Below are positions 15,085 to 24,352 of a stretch of 64,000 nucleotides of DNA, one piece after another (within the stretch, counting starts at the first letter, position 1; every line of letters begins with the position of its first letter). The notes below the pieces were generated by a model, which saw only the letters and a list, made by a program, of their open reading frames with translations, was not told the origin of the DNA and made no database searches. Origin of the DNA: Corynebacterium pilosum DSM 20521 = CIP 103422. GTDB lineage: Bacteria > Actinomycetota > Actinomycetes > Mycobacteriales > Mycobacteriaceae. Where the stretch lies: NCBI RefSeq assembly GCF_000373805.1, contig NZ_KB892472.1, positions 1 through 64,000 of the forward strand, read 5' to 3'. The position numbers and the translations under genes were made by a program.

Positions 15085-18000
15085 TCGGAATCACCTGGGC
15101 CTGAAGGTCGAAGGACGCGGACGGGGTGGAGCGGTAATTGATGTGCGTCGACACTGCCAACCGGTTGCTCCCATCGTTTAAAGCTGAGGCCGGGATATCG
15201 ACCACCAGCAGATCGCTTAGAGCACCGGCAGCGTTGATAGCCGAGTTGGCGTAGCTGTTGTGGAAGACAGGCCCCTCATCGATCCGCTTGCGGCCCAGTT
15301 CCTCACCGTTGAGATACAGCACAGCGCCATCGTCGGCACGCAGTGTGATCCGCACGGTGGCGTTCTCGTCGTCAGGCAGCTGCGCTGCATCAACGTCAAA
15401 ATCACGCACAAAATACCTGACGATCGGGCGGCTGGCCGCTGGCTCAGTCAGTTCCGTTGCCAAGTCCTGGTGGCCCCACCCCACGGGTGCGGTGACGCTG
15501 CGCCACTCATCGAGTGGTTCTTCGGTGGTCCAATGCTCGCTCGGTGCCTCGGGGTGGGACCACATCGCCCACTGCTCCCCGAGCTCGACCAGATCCGTTG
15601 GGGTTGGTGGGGGCTGCGGGGCCTCGCCAAAGTCAGTGACGGCCAACGTGGCGTCGAAGGTCAACGAAGGACTCGACCGGTAATTCAGGTGTGATTCCAC
15701 AGCGACGGTGTTTGTACCGGGCCGCAGCAGGTAGGAAGGGATAGCCACGACCTCTCGGTTGTGCGCCGCTTGAGACGCAGAGATTGCCTGGTTGGCATAG
15801 GTCATCGCGGTCACCGGACCATCGGACATGCGAGCACGATGAACCTCCTGGCCGTTGACATAGACGACGGCCCCGTCATCGGCGATATAGCTCAAGCTCA
15901 CTTCGGCGAATTGGGTGGGGTCGGGCACCTCAAACTGGTGGGCAAACCATGCGACGCGTGGTCGCGTGGCCGGCGCGGGAGGAGCAAATTCTGTGGCCAC
16001 GTCGGCACTGCCATAGCCCAGAGGTGCGGCACCGCGCTGCCACGTGCTGTAATCGGCCTCCGGCTGAGTCCAGTTCTCGTCTGGGACGCCTGCGTTATAG
16101 GAGTAGAACCACTGCGCGCCGTTCGGGATAAGGACGGCGGATTCGACCACAGGCTCCGTACCCACGCCAACATCCAGCACCGGGGTCGAAGCGGAGCGAT
16201 TGCCCGACGCATCAACCGCGCGGATGAAGAAACGGTTTTCGCCACCAAGCGGTGCGGTCATCACCGTCTCCTTAGTGGTTGCAATCACGCGGTCATCCCG
16301 CAGGATTTCATAATGATCAGCATCTCCGACGCTGTTCCACCCCAAGACCGCACCTTCCTGTGTCACGCCCTGGGCGCTAGCGCCTGCAGGTGTGCCGGGG
16401 GCGACCGCATCTCTTGGCGGGTATTTCACAAAGCCACCGTTCCATTGCGCCCTGGTTTGAGAGGTGCGAGAGCCGGTGAAGTCGCCGCCTGCCCACAACG
16501 CACCATCGGAGTCGAGGAAGAGCGCCCACGCACCCGCATTCTTCGAGTTGAGCATGTAAGGGCTGAATTCGCCGAGCTGCTCGCCGGTCTGCGAATCCCA
16601 CGCACCGAAGGCCTGGATATTGTCCACTCGCCTCCAGTCAGAATTCATCGCAGGCCACGTATAGGCCCCTTCGTAGGTGCTGTCGAAACAGTGGCACCCG
16701 GCATAGGTGATGTCGCCGTTACCCGCAATTGCCTGGAAGTCACCGCCATTACGCCTGGTGACGGAACCGGAGCGACGCTCCAAAGTAGCGCTGTCGTATC
16801 CGAAGAGGGCGTGCTGTGACCCGCCGAAGAAGATCAGTCCCCCGTTGTCCTCAACTGCCTGCTGGAAGTTGTTGGAGTCCTTGTCAGAGCCGACAAACTG
16901 CCAGTTCGGATCAACTGGTGCGGCCCCAGGAGCGGTGGACAGGATCGCCGCCTTGTGCGTGGGGTGTTTGATGCTTTGGGTGAAGTATCCGCCGGCGTAA
17001 AAGCGTTGGCCGTCGTCGGACGTATCGATGTCGATCACGGAACCGTTGAACTCCGGATTCCAGCTGCGATCCGGAATGCCCGAGTGGCTCACGCGCGCCG
17101 CAGATCGCGCATATACCCAGTTCTGGTTGCCATCTTGCAGGTGAGTGAATGCGCCGCCGATGTAGACGAATTCGTCGGTAAGCGAGAAGCTGCGTACAGA
17201 GATGATGCCGTTAGACAGCCGTGAGGTGATCTCGAGCGACCAGGATTCGTCGACAGTCCCTGTGACGGGATCAAGAAGGACCGTTCCGACGCGTGGTTTC
17301 CCATTGACGGTTGTGAACTCACCGCCGACCAAGAGCTTTCCGTTGGGCATCGCCAACAGGGCCTTCACCTGGTCGTCGAGCTTTACATTGAATTCATGGC
17401 GGAGCTCGCCGGTGACCATATCGAAGGCAGCCAGGCCTGTCCTTCGCACATCACTACGTGTGGACCGTTGCGTGGCGTGCGTGAAGTTGCCTCCGACGAA
17501 AATTGTGTCGCCGATTTGAGCGAACGCCTGAGCCGGCGAGTTCCCCTCCGCGGTGCGCCCGTTGAGGTTGCCGGTGACGCCCCAATCGGTCGGCGCCGAA
17601 TAATTTGAGACCAGTGCTCGCTGCTCTTGGACCTGCGTGCCTGTATCGGGAACGGCACGGAACCCGGCATCGTCGTTAGCAATCTGCGGACGCAGGTACA
17701 CCTCTGAATAAGGCAGCGCGGACCTGCCGTTCGCGCTCCAGAGATAGTTCGTGGGGCTGGTGTTTCCTCGGACGGAGTAGCCGAACCCAAAACCACCCTT
17801 ATAATTGCGGGCTGGGCTCATGAGTAGATCGATCGCACCCGTGCCGTTGTTCCGGCCGAAGGCCCGGTCCATCACTCCGGTTGCGCGCCACCCGGAGTTG
17901 TTGATTCGGAAGCGGCCGGTCTCCTCGGTGGGGAGGGCCCACGTCCACTCCCCCATGCGATCAGGAATGATGTCGACGTTTTGCCATGGGGCACCGCTGG

Positions 18001-18478
18001 TACGGGTGGCACGGACGACACGGAAGCCCTCGGGAAGCGATCGGACCTCACGTCTGGACAACAAACCATTAATGGTGTCCTCGGGCAACTGGACAGGAGC
18101 GAAATCCTCGGTGGTGCGGTCGCGGCTGGTGAGGCTTGCTGGGTCTCCCTGGCCCTGTGGGTAGGTGTCCCACCCTTCGCGCCCGCGGCCGATCATGACC
18201 CAGCCGCCACCGTCCATGGTTTGATCACAGAAGAACTCTTGAGGAGCATCCATGTCTGGAGCTAAAAGCCAGTAGCGGCCGTCTTGACTGCGCGGGTTTT
18301 CCTGCTTGATCGCCCAGCATGAGGCGGCTGCGCGTTCTGGCGAGGATCCGTCCCGCGTTATCGTCGGCACGCCTTCTTGGGCCACCGCGCGCGTGTGCCC
18401 GCTGTTCGGGACTGTGACCACTCCCAGGGCAATCATGATGCTCGTGGCAAGAGCAAGACCAACGCTGTGTAACTTCAC
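15074..18478 (-). CDS. Large secreted fibrinogen-like / beta-propeller protein
   Basis: This 1134-aa protein is predicted to be exported: residues 1-34 form a signal peptide (KLHSVGLALATSIMIALGVV, then a small-residue site near AVAQ). Residues about 45-275 resemble a bacterial fibrinogen C-terminal-like domain (CW..........DG.YWL, then FFCDQTMDGGGWVMIGRGREGW). Residues about 300-670 hold beta-propeller-type repeats (IFVGGNFTH, LLVGGEFT, VYIGGAFTH, FYAGGYFT, WAGGDFTG). A fibronectin-III-like segment lies near 690-770. Two related modules of about 165 aa follow (ENWTQPEADYSTWQRGAAPLGYG and EHWTTEEPLDEWRSVTAPVGWG; each later has VYVNGQE or LYLNGEE). The GTG at 18478 follows AAAGGCGG and is preferred to the ATG 21 bp upstream. 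No LPXTG motif or membrane anchor is seen. Its place in the locus suggests a cell-surface or matrix role in polysaccharide binding, which is an inference. Confidence 0.8.
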   Translation of the reverse strand: MKLHSVGLALATSIMIALGVVTVPNSGHTRAVAQEGVPTITRDGSSPERAAASCWAIKQENPRSQDGRYWLLAPDMDAPQEFFCDQTMDGGGWVMIGRGREGWDTYPQGQGDPASLTSRDRTTEDFAPVQLPEDTINGLLSRREVRSLPEGFRVVRATRTSGAPWQNVDIIPDRMGEWTWALPTEETGRFRINNSGWRATGVMDRAFGRNNGTGAIDLLMSPARNYKGGFGFGYSVRGNTSPTNYLWSANGRSALPYSEVYLRPQIANDDAGFRAVPDTGTQVQEQRALVSNYSAPTDWGVTGNLNGRTAEGNSPAQAFAQIGDTIFVGGNFTHATQRSTRSDVRRTGLAAFDMVTGELRHEFNVKLDDQVKALLAMPNGKLLVGGEFTTVNGKPRVGTVLLDPVTGTVDESWSLEITSRLSNGIISVRSFSLTDEFVYIGGAFTHLQDGNQNWVYARSAARVSHSGIPDRSWNPEFNGSVIDIDTSDDGQRFYAGGYFTQSIKHPTHKAAILSTAPGAAPVDPNWQFVGSDKDSNNFQQAVEDNGGLIFFGGSQHALFGYDSATLERRSGSVTRRNGGDFQAIAGNGDITYAGCHCFDSTYEGAYTWPAMNSDWRRVDNIQAFGAWDSQTGEQLGEFSPYMLNSKNAGAWALFLDSDGALWAGGDFTGSRTSQTRAQWNGGFVKYPPRDAVAPGTPAGASAQGVTQEGAVLGWNSVGDADHYEILRDDRVIATTKETVMTAPLGGENRFFIRAVDASGNRSASTPVLDVGVGTEPVVESAVLIPNGAQWFYSYNAGVPDENWTQPEADYSTWQRGAAPLGYGSADVATEFAPPAPATRPRVAWFAHQFEVPDPTQFAEVSLSYIADDGAVVYVNGQEVHRARMSDGPVTAMTYANQAISASQAAHNREVVAIPSYLLRPGTNTVAVESHLNYRSSPSLTFDATLAVTDFGEAPQPPPTPTDLVELGEQWAMWSHPEAPSEHWTTEEPLDEWRSVTAPVGWGHQDLATELTEPAASRPIVRYFVRDFDVDAAQLPDDENATVRITLRADDGAVLYLNGEELGRKRIDEGPVFHNSYANSAINAAGALSDLLVVDIPASALNDGSNRLAVSTHINYRSTPSASFDLQAQVIPNEA

Positions 18479-19121
18479 AAAACCGCCTTTATGGGTCATT
18501 CACGGCTACGGGCAAGGAAAAGACAGACCGAACAAAGATAAGAAATACAGGTCAATCTCGAGCAATAATCATAGCGTATTCTCAGCCTTTTTCTTATATT
18601 AAGCAAGGGGAAATCGCAGGTAAATGTCTTTACAACTTGCGTATATCGGGGTAGTGAACGCGCACTACGTTCGAGTTAGTTGCACCGGAGGGGTTCCGAA
18701 GATTGATTGCACCGCCCCCGATCGGGGCAGGGATGTTTATTCCGCCCCCTCATATCCCCCAGGAAGGAAAGAACTAGTCGCCGGCCTCGGTTTGGCTCTT
18801 TCTCGCCCTGCCTGAAAAAGAACCGGAGTGATGCCGCCGCAGGCAGCGACATACTCCAACTGCTAATACGCACCTGATCCAAACCGACGTTGGTGTGAAA
18901 TCTCAAAGAGTGCGAGGAATTTTTGTGTGCCTGAGACTCTGATCCAAAAGGAGTTTCACTGATAATGATGACCACGTCATCAAAAAGGTCACGTCCCGAG
19001 CAGGGGCAACGGGGTGTGCACCACAACGGACTTCCTCATCCGTGAGGCGGGCGCAGCCAGACGGAGCCCCATCAAAAATCCATAAGGATTGACGCGATCG
19101 GCGGCCTGCGACGTTAGAGCA
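18479..19121. other. 643-bp region without a convincing gene
   Basis: 18500-18620 is A+T-rich and probably carries the promoter of the large secreted protein gene. In 18940-19050 there is AAAGGAG followed by ATGATGACC and a 26-codon frame, then about 80 bp of G+C-rich codon-like sequence ending in stops. This looks like the decayed end of a gene, but I cannot assign it. A 116-codon minus-strand frame at 18676-19026 has no recognisable features or start signal. No tRNA, repeat or clear terminator was seen. Confidence 0.5.
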
Positions 19122-19460
19122 TCACTCCCCCACAGCCGAATGAGCCTTTTTAGAAGCGATCAAAACTAAGAGAGTGAAAATGATGACAACCGGCAGACTT
19201 ACCCAGCCGATGAAGGAATCATCGGCTGCCACACAGATAATTGCACCTATGAACAGTGGAATGCTACTAGCCTTTAAATAAGCTGCTGCAGCTTTATGTC
19301 CCTGGCTCCACGCCTCATCGCTGGCGAGAAGGTCTGTAGTCCTAATTCCAATCCACTTATTTTCAGGCAAGGTCCCTTGGCCGGCTTTAATGCCCACCCA
19401 CAACACGGCGACCCCAGCGAGGAGCCAGGTCGTCGCCATGATAATTGAAAAAACGGTCAT
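19122..19460 (-). CDS. SdpI-family membrane protein
   Basis: This 112-aa protein has three hydrophobic segments (about 4-26, 66-84, 86-104). Between the first two lies the SdpI signature: LPENKWIGIRTTDLLASDEAWSQGHKAAAAYL, matching P.N...GIRT........W...H. SdpI in Bacillus protects against the SdpC toxin, but most actinobacterial members have no known toxin partner, and none is visible here. GGAAGG lies 6 nt before the ATG at 19460. It sits between the large secreted protein and the flippase gene on the same strand, with gaps of over 130 bp on both sides, so it may be independently expressed and unrelated to polysaccharide synthesis. Confidence 0.8.
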   Translation of the reverse strand: MTVFSIIMATTWLLAGVAVLWVGIKAGQGTLPENKWIGIRTTDLLASDEAWSQGHKAAAAYLKASSIPLFIGAIICVAADDSFIGWVSLPVVIIFTLLVLIASKKAHSAVGE

Positions 19461-19591
19461 CTCAAGCCTTCCCGGTTTCTAGTGATCGTGGAAACACGTA
19501 GTTATTTTCCAGGGGCTAATCTTAAAATTTCTGCCATAGTCTAGGCAATGCGGAAACCGATGACATGACTAACTAGATAGGAACACCCCAC

Positions 19592-19603
19592 GCTTAACGA
19601 CGA
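19592..19603 (+). repeat. Copy of the GCTTRWCGACGA motif at the end of the flippase gene
   Basis: GCTTAACGACGA overlaps the stop codon of the flippase gene (stop at 19594-19596). It is one of the perfect 12-mer copies; see the dispersed-motif finding. Confidence 0.55.
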
Positions 19604-21120
19604 CGATTCGCGATGGACCGAAGCCCGTCGATCCGGAGGGGCCTCCGCTGCCACCAACAGGCTGCGATATAGAGCACGCCTCCCACCGCAAGTGTCACCG
19701 CAAGCCCAGCAAATGAATTACCCACAGTGGGCACCGCGACTAGGGCAGGCAGCCCGAAAGAGCCGACAACAATGAGTAGTGGCTGAAGTACATCGATGGC
19801 GCTTGGCGTGATCCGGAGGAACACCCTGACCTGCACCAGGGCCAAGCACGCATCCAACACCATGCACAACGCCCACACAAATGCGGCCCCCTCAATGCCA
19901 AAACGGGGCACGAGCAGCAGGTTGCCCACAATATTGGTAATCAGGACGATGAATTTGTTGGCTGCCGCCCAGCCTGATCGCCCGCTCATGATCAGCATGG
20001 AGTGGATATTCCCTGCGAGAAAAGTTATAGCCATTCCCACGGCGAGAATGCTCAGCGCGGCTGAGCCGTCAACAAACTCGTCGCCAAGAAGTTGCAGAAA
20101 TGCAGGCGAGAAGAAAGCAAGTAGAACGTAGGCAGGGGTTCCCAAAAGGACCAGCCACGATGACGCGGTCACGTAGAGCTCTTTGAGTTGGGACATTTCA
20201 CCTTTATGCAGGAGGGCTGAGAACCTAGGTGACACAATCACGCGCAATGCGGCGTCGACAAGCAACCCTGCCTGGACAAAGCGCGATGCACCCCCGTAGA
20301 TTCCAGCAGCGTAGTCGCTGGCCAGCCAACCGATGAGCAGCACGTCCACCCACACGATGGCCTGTTCGAGCCCGGCTGCGATCGTGCGCGGAATGGAGAA
20401 TGTCCAAATCTCCCGCCACTGCTCCTTTTCTGGAAAGAACGGACCAGGCACCCCCTCTTCGACACCGCGCACACGGCGAAGCACCAGCATGCCAGCAACA
20501 AGGGCCATGATCACAAGCGGAACAGCCCAGGCCACACTGGCCACCACGGCGGAGCCCGTTGCGACAGCCGTGATCGCGACAAAAGGCGGGCGCAGCACCG
20601 GCACCGCGACGTTGGCCACCATCACATATTCGACGACAGAACCCAAGGCCCGGAGGACGGCTGACAAGATGAGGAAGGCCGCCCCGAACGGCACGAAAAG
20701 CATAATGGCCTGCACCGATCGCAGTAATCCCTCTTGACCTTCGCCCCAAATCCAGGGCGCGAGCACCTCCATCACCGCAACCAGCACAATGCCGACCGCC
20801 AGCGAAATACAGAGGCTGGCGTTGATCGCTCCGCGAACCGCGCGGGGGTCGTCGATAAGCAAGCGCGGAAGCAGGTAGACAGAGGTGGAGTCCATCCCAA
20901 ATTTGGCGAACGCCATGATCACCGCGAACACGCCGGTCGCCTGAAAAACGATCCCGGCGCCGTCTGCCCCGAGCAAGCGCGAAATCACGATGGTCAGCAC
21001 AAAGCCGAGGAGCGCGCTAGTTGCGGAGCCGACGAAGCTGAGCGCGCTGCCACGAGCGAGCTTGCGCCGCTCCACCGTGGCTGGTCCCTGGTCGCTGCGC
21101 TCTTGGTTAGTGTCGCTCAC
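19594..21120 (-). CDS. Wzx-type polysaccharide flippase (MOP superfamily)
   Basis: A 508-aa membrane protein with about 12-14 hydrophobic segments, in keeping with the O-antigen/teichoic acid exporters that flip undecaprenyl-linked repeat units to the outer face of the membrane. The N-terminus carries the family pattern KLARGSALSFVGSATSALLGFVLTIVISRLLGADGAGIVF. A later segment, AGNIHSMLIMSGRSGWAAANKFIVLITNIVGNLLLVP, matches the conserved second-half region. The start is GTG at 21120, 3 nt after AGGAAAGAGGAG. It is in line with the polymerase/ligase gene upstream, though the lipoprotein gene on the other strand lies between. It ends the central set of Wzx/Wzy/Wzz-like genes. Confidence 0.87.
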   Translation of the reverse strand: MSDTNQERSDQGPATVERRKLARGSALSFVGSATSALLGFVLTIVISRLLGADGAGIVFQATGVFAVIMAFAKFGMDSTSVYLLPRLLIDDPRAVRGAINASLCISLAVGIVLVAVMEVLAPWIWGEGQEGLLRSVQAIMLFVPFGAAFLILSAVLRALGSVVEYVMVANVAVPVLRPPFVAITAVATGSAVVASVAWAVPLVIMALVAGMLVLRRVRGVEEGVPGPFFPEKEQWREIWTFSIPRTIAAGLEQAIVWVDVLLIGWLASDYAAGIYGGASRFVQAGLLVDAALRVIVSPRFSALLHKGEMSQLKELYVTASSWLVLLGTPAYVLLAFFSPAFLQLLGDEFVDGSAALSILAVGMAITFLAGNIHSMLIMSGRSGWAAANKFIVLITNIVGNLLLVPRFGIEGAAFVWALCMVLDACLALVQVRVFLRITPSAIDVLQPLLIVVGSFGLPALVAVPTVGNSFAGLAVTLAVGGVLYIAACWWQRRPLRIDGLRSIANRRR

Positions 21121-21279
21121 TCGCTCCTCTTTCCTGCGCTGGTTATCCCACGCGATGGTTTCAAATCAGTGCAGTGATTGTCTAGATTATGCCAGGAACT
21201 CACCTTAGAATAATGTTTATTTAGATTAAGCCAAATTACCCTCTCGCTCAGCAAACGTAATCCCCTCCTTAGAATCGGA

Positions 21280-21882
21280 GTGTTCATGTCAGCTTGCTTG
21301 TCCCGTTTGTTTCTTTCCGCCAGCGCGCTTAGCCTTACCGTGGTGCTCACCTCTTGTGGCTCTGAATCGTCCCCAACTGACCCTTCGACGACGGAGGCCA
21401 GGGCCGGAGACACGACCGACGAATCTGCCTCCGCGACAGATGAAGACGACACAACGACCGGCGAACCTGTTCCGGCCGTGGCACCGTCCACGGAGGTCGA
21501 CGAGGGCTTCATCGAGGACACCTTTAACTCGGCCCATTCCGTATTGGCCGAGCCCACGGTTGTTCGCGATCTGTCACAGGTCCTGTCAGACCAAGCACTC
21601 GAAGACTTTGAGAACCAACGCCTAGAGTTGGAAAACGAAGGGCTGCGCATGGAGGGGGAAGTCACCATCGTCGATGAACGCCAGGTTGATTCCCCCGGTC
21701 CAGGCACCGTAATTAAAGAGGTGTGCGTGGATAACTCTGCAGTGCGCACCCTCGACGAGAACGGCAATGACGTCACCTCGCCCAACGCGCAGTCTCGCTC
21801 CCGCATGCTCCTCACCTTCACCGCTGATGGAGATTCCTGGACGCTGTCCGAGCTATCATTCCCGGACGATCCGAACTGTTGA
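21280..21882 (+). CDS. Putative secreted lipoprotein of unknown function
   Basis: This 200-aa protein begins with a lipoprotein signal (LFLSASALSLTVVLTSCGSES), so Cys in LTSC would be lipidated and anchored to the membrane. Next comes a low-complexity Thr/Asp/Ser/Glu-rich spacer to about residue 75, then a compact domain with alpha-helical and beta segments (EDTFNSAHSVLAEPTVVRDLSQVL; VIKEVCVDNSAVRTLDENG; SRMLLTFTADGDSWTLSELSFPD) that resembles small nuclear-transport-factor-like folds, though this is a guess. The ATG at 21280 gives too long a signal region only if later starts are preferred. It is the only plus-strand gene in the polysaccharide locus, and its last 65 bp overlap the 3' end of the polymerase gene on the other strand. 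Confidence 0.75.
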   Translation: MFMSACLSRLFLSASALSLTVVLTSCGSESSPTDPSTTEARAGDTTDESASATDEDDTTTGEPVPAVAPSTEVDEGFIEDTFNSAHSVLAEPTVVRDLSQVLSDQALEDFENQRLELENEGLRMEGEVTIVDERQVDSPGPGTVIKEVCVDNSAVRTLDENGNDVTSPNAQSRSRMLLTFTADGDSWTLSELSFPDDPNC

Positions 21883-23104
21883 TGATGGTGTCGCCACGCA
21901 AACCGAGCCCGACGGCGACCATGGTGACAAAGATGCCGGTCATCATTCCGTAGAACATTGTTTCCACGATGGTTGCCGCGATCACCCCGCCTAACACCGC
22001 TCCGACGGGATCTTGGCGCCGCATGAGCAGGACGAAGACCAACACCAAGAATCCGAGGAACAGGGCAAGCCCTACGAAGCCATGCGAATACATCACGGTC
22101 CACAGCTGCCCTTGCGTGCCTAAAGACGGCAGCCACGGTTCCGCTGCCGGGCGTGGCGAACCAAAACCAAAAAGCGGCGATTCCATCGTGCCGCTCACGG
22201 TTGCACGGTACAGCTCTCCGCGGTCTTCGGTGGAGCTTGTGTTCGTGACACGCGAAAACAAATTCAAGCCGAAGGGTGAGGCCAGCCACGCGCCCAAGGC
22301 CACAACACCAGCCAGCCCCCATGCACCTGTAGCCGCGAAGGCTCCTCGGCGCACACCTTGGAAGGCGGCCCACAACCCGGCCACCGCCAAACCAACAAAC
22401 ATGCCTCGGTTTAGCGTGCTCAGTGCGGGAATGACGCTGGCAATAACAACGCCAAGGATCCACCACCGCTGTCGCGTATGCCACATCACCCACAAGTGGG
22501 CCACCACCAAAGGCAGGACGAGAGAGTAGACGTTGCCCCAGGTATTGGCGTAGAGGAACGGGGCGACCGGCCTGACAGGCTGTTCGATCCACGCTTGCGG
22601 GTCCCAGTGGGTGGTCTGGCGGATCACCATGTCGGCTATGAGTTCATTGTTCTGCAACGACGCCGGGATGAGATAAGACATCGGAGTACGAATAGTCAGC
22701 TCCGGAAACGCCAGCGCAAGATATCCTGCCGCCGACATTCCTGCCAGGAACCAGACCAGGGCTGAACCCATGCGGATTCCGGAAAGCGCGGGCCGCGCGT
22801 TATAGACATGGAGTGCAAATAATCCCGCACTGGCATAGAGCAGAAGCCGATAGACCGCGCCCAGCAACCTGCCGGAAGTGTCGTTCATGACTAGGGACGC
22901 CACCACCCAGATCAGGAACAACACCCACAGCCACATCACCACCGGGAATCGGAGATTGGCCCGCCCCACCCAGGTCAGCACAATCGCAAGGCCAGCGATG
23001 ATCCAGATGAAATCGCCGATGCCGAGGAGCCACCACAAAACATAAGCCGCAAAAGGCAGCGTTACCGGCCAGGCCGGCAGCACAGACTTCACTATCGAGG
23101 GCAC
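21818..23104 (-). CDS. O-antigen ligase/polymerase-like membrane protein (Wzy-like)
   Basis: A 428-aa protein with about 11-12 hydrophobic segments and a large extracytoplasmic loop near residues 170-340, as in the Wzy_C / O-antigen ligase superfamily. The loop ends with the typical ESPLFGFGSPRPAAEP (G.G.....) and a following SHGFVGLALFLGFL block. The likely role is joining flipped repeat units into long chains at the outer membrane face. The start is GTG at 23104, 2 bp after the stop of the GT2 gene, indicating tight coupling. The 3' end overlaps the lipoprotein gene on the opposite strand by 65 bp. Confidence 0.85.
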   Translation of the reverse strand: MPSIVKSVLPAWPVTLPFAAYVLWWLLGIGDFIWIIAGLAIVLTWVGRANLRFPVVMWLWVLFLIWVVASLVMNDTSGRLLGAVYRLLLYASAGLFALHVYNARPALSGIRMGSALVWFLAGMSAAGYLALAFPELTIRTPMSYLIPASLQNNELIADMVIRQTTHWDPQAWIEQPVRPVAPFLYANTWGNVYSLVLPLVVAHLWVMWHTRQRWWILGVVIASVIPALSTLNRGMFVGLAVAGLWAAFQGVRRGAFAATGAWGLAGVVALGAWLASPFGLNLFSRVTNTSSTEDRGELYRATVSGTMESPLFGFGSPRPAAEPWLPSLGTQGQLWTVMYSHGFVGLALFLGFLVLVFVLLMRRQDPVGAVLGGVIAATIVETMFYGMMTGIFVTMVAVGLGLRGDTIINSSDRPGMIARTASRNLHQR

Positions 23105-23106
23105 AG

Positions 23107-24351
23107 TTATCGCCTCAACCGGCGTTGTTGCAGCGCCTCGGCCAAGAAAAGCCAGGGGCCACGCAAAAAACCGCGGACCTCGTTGCGCGTCAGCTCGGGT
23201 GGGACCCCGGGCTCCGTCCCCGTGATTCGTTCGGAGCCTGGCGCCACGCGCCGCGCGATCGCTGGAACCCGGCGCGCCAACGTAAACAACGCCGCCGGGT
23301 GGGTCAGCACAGACTTGGTGAGCAGGGCTGCCATGCCCGCCCCGTCGCCGTAGGTTTGTTTCATCAGCCCGTCGAAGTCGCGCCGATGCACGTGATGGAC
23401 CACTGCATCGGGTGTGGTCACGACCTCATATCCCAGGCGCAGGACGCGCGCGAAAGAGTCGAGGTCTTCCCCGCCGCACGTCTGGGTCCCGGCGCCGAGA
23501 CGGGTGTCGAAGGGCCCCACCTGGGCAAGCACGTGACGACGAAAGGCCATGGATACTCCGGCACCGACCCGTGCTGTGGCCACTGGGAATAAGGGGCCGC
23601 CATCGCCTGGAACGCCGAGCCGGGAAGCTTGTTCTGTGGGCTGTCCGGCAGTCCACACTGTAGGTTCCAGTGTCTTTGGAAAACCGCCGCGGGCTTCGAA
23701 GAAACGTTGAGATTCGTGTTTTAACTCCGCGGGAAAGACTGGTCCGGTCACCGCGCCGATCGCCTGATCGGCGCGGTCGGCCTGGTCTGCGGCGAACACG
23801 TCGAGCATCGCGCCCAACCAGCCGGGATGAACCTGGGCATCATCGTCGGTGAAGGCGATGATTTCTCCACGGGCAGCATCGACACCGGCGTTGCGGGCAT
23901 GGGACAATCCCGCCTGCGGGGCGTCGATAATGCGCAACCGCGGGTCCTCGATAGTGGATAGCGCTGCGGGTACGCGGCCTGTGGTGGGGGCGTTGTCCAC
24001 CACGATGAGTTCGAAGCGTGCGTGCTCTTGCCCCAATACGGCTTCGACCGCTCGCGGAAGCAGCGGGTTTGTGCCTACGGTGCAGATAACCACGGTGGCG
24101 TTAATGTCCGCGCCGCCGTCTTTGCTCCAGGCGCGAGCAGTCGAGGCGCCGGCGGTGGCCTGTAGGGCCGAGTCGATTAAGGCTTCCGCGGAACCCCACC
24201 CGGTCAGGTGGTGGTAGCCGGCGGTGGCGTCGTCGTCACGCACCACAACCCAGGCTTCCGACGCATCGTGAGAGCCGGACAGCACTGTCAGCTCACGCGA
24301 CTTCACTTCGACGATCCCGATGAGTAGTTGGGAGGTTGGCATGCCTGTCAC
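23107..24351 (-). CDS. Family 2 glycosyltransferase
   Basis: A 414-aa protein whose GT-A domain starts near residue 80: NATVVICTVGTNPLLPRAVEAVLGQ, then ELIVVDNAP, the DxD-type AFTDDDAQVHPGWLGAMLD, and a later GGEDLDSFARVLRLGYEV with VHHVHRRDFDGLMKQTYGDGAG. The N-terminal 80 residues are less conserved. There are no clear membrane segments, so it would act at the cytoplasmic side on a lipid-linked intermediate. GTG at 24351 or ATG at 24342 could be the start; GAGG upstream fits either. It sits directly between the Wzz-like and Wzy-like genes. Donor and linkage are unknown. Confidence 0.88.
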   Translation of the reverse strand: MTGMPTSQLLIGIVEVKSRELTVLSGSHDASEAWVVVRDDDATAGYHHLTGWGSAEALIDSALQATAGASTARAWSKDGGADINATVVICTVGTNPLLPRAVEAVLGQEHARFELIVVDNAPTTGRVPAALSTIEDPRLRIIDAPQAGLSHARNAGVDAARGEIIAFTDDDAQVHPGWLGAMLDVFAADQADRADQAIGAVTGPVFPAELKHESQRFFEARGGFPKTLEPTVWTAGQPTEQASRLGVPGDGGPLFPVATARVGAGVSMAFRRHVLAQVGPFDTRLGAGTQTCGGEDLDSFARVLRLGYEVVTTPDAVVHHVHRRDFDGLMKQTYGDGAGMAALLTKSVLTHPAALFTLARRVPAIARRVAPGSERITGTEPGVPPELTRNEVRGFLRGPWLFLAEALQQRRLRR

Positions 24352-24352
24352 C

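Noticed and set aside
18676..19026. 116-codon minus-strand frame in the gene-poor stretch
   Set aside because: No start signal, no recognisable domain and irregular codon use; kept only as part of the region note.
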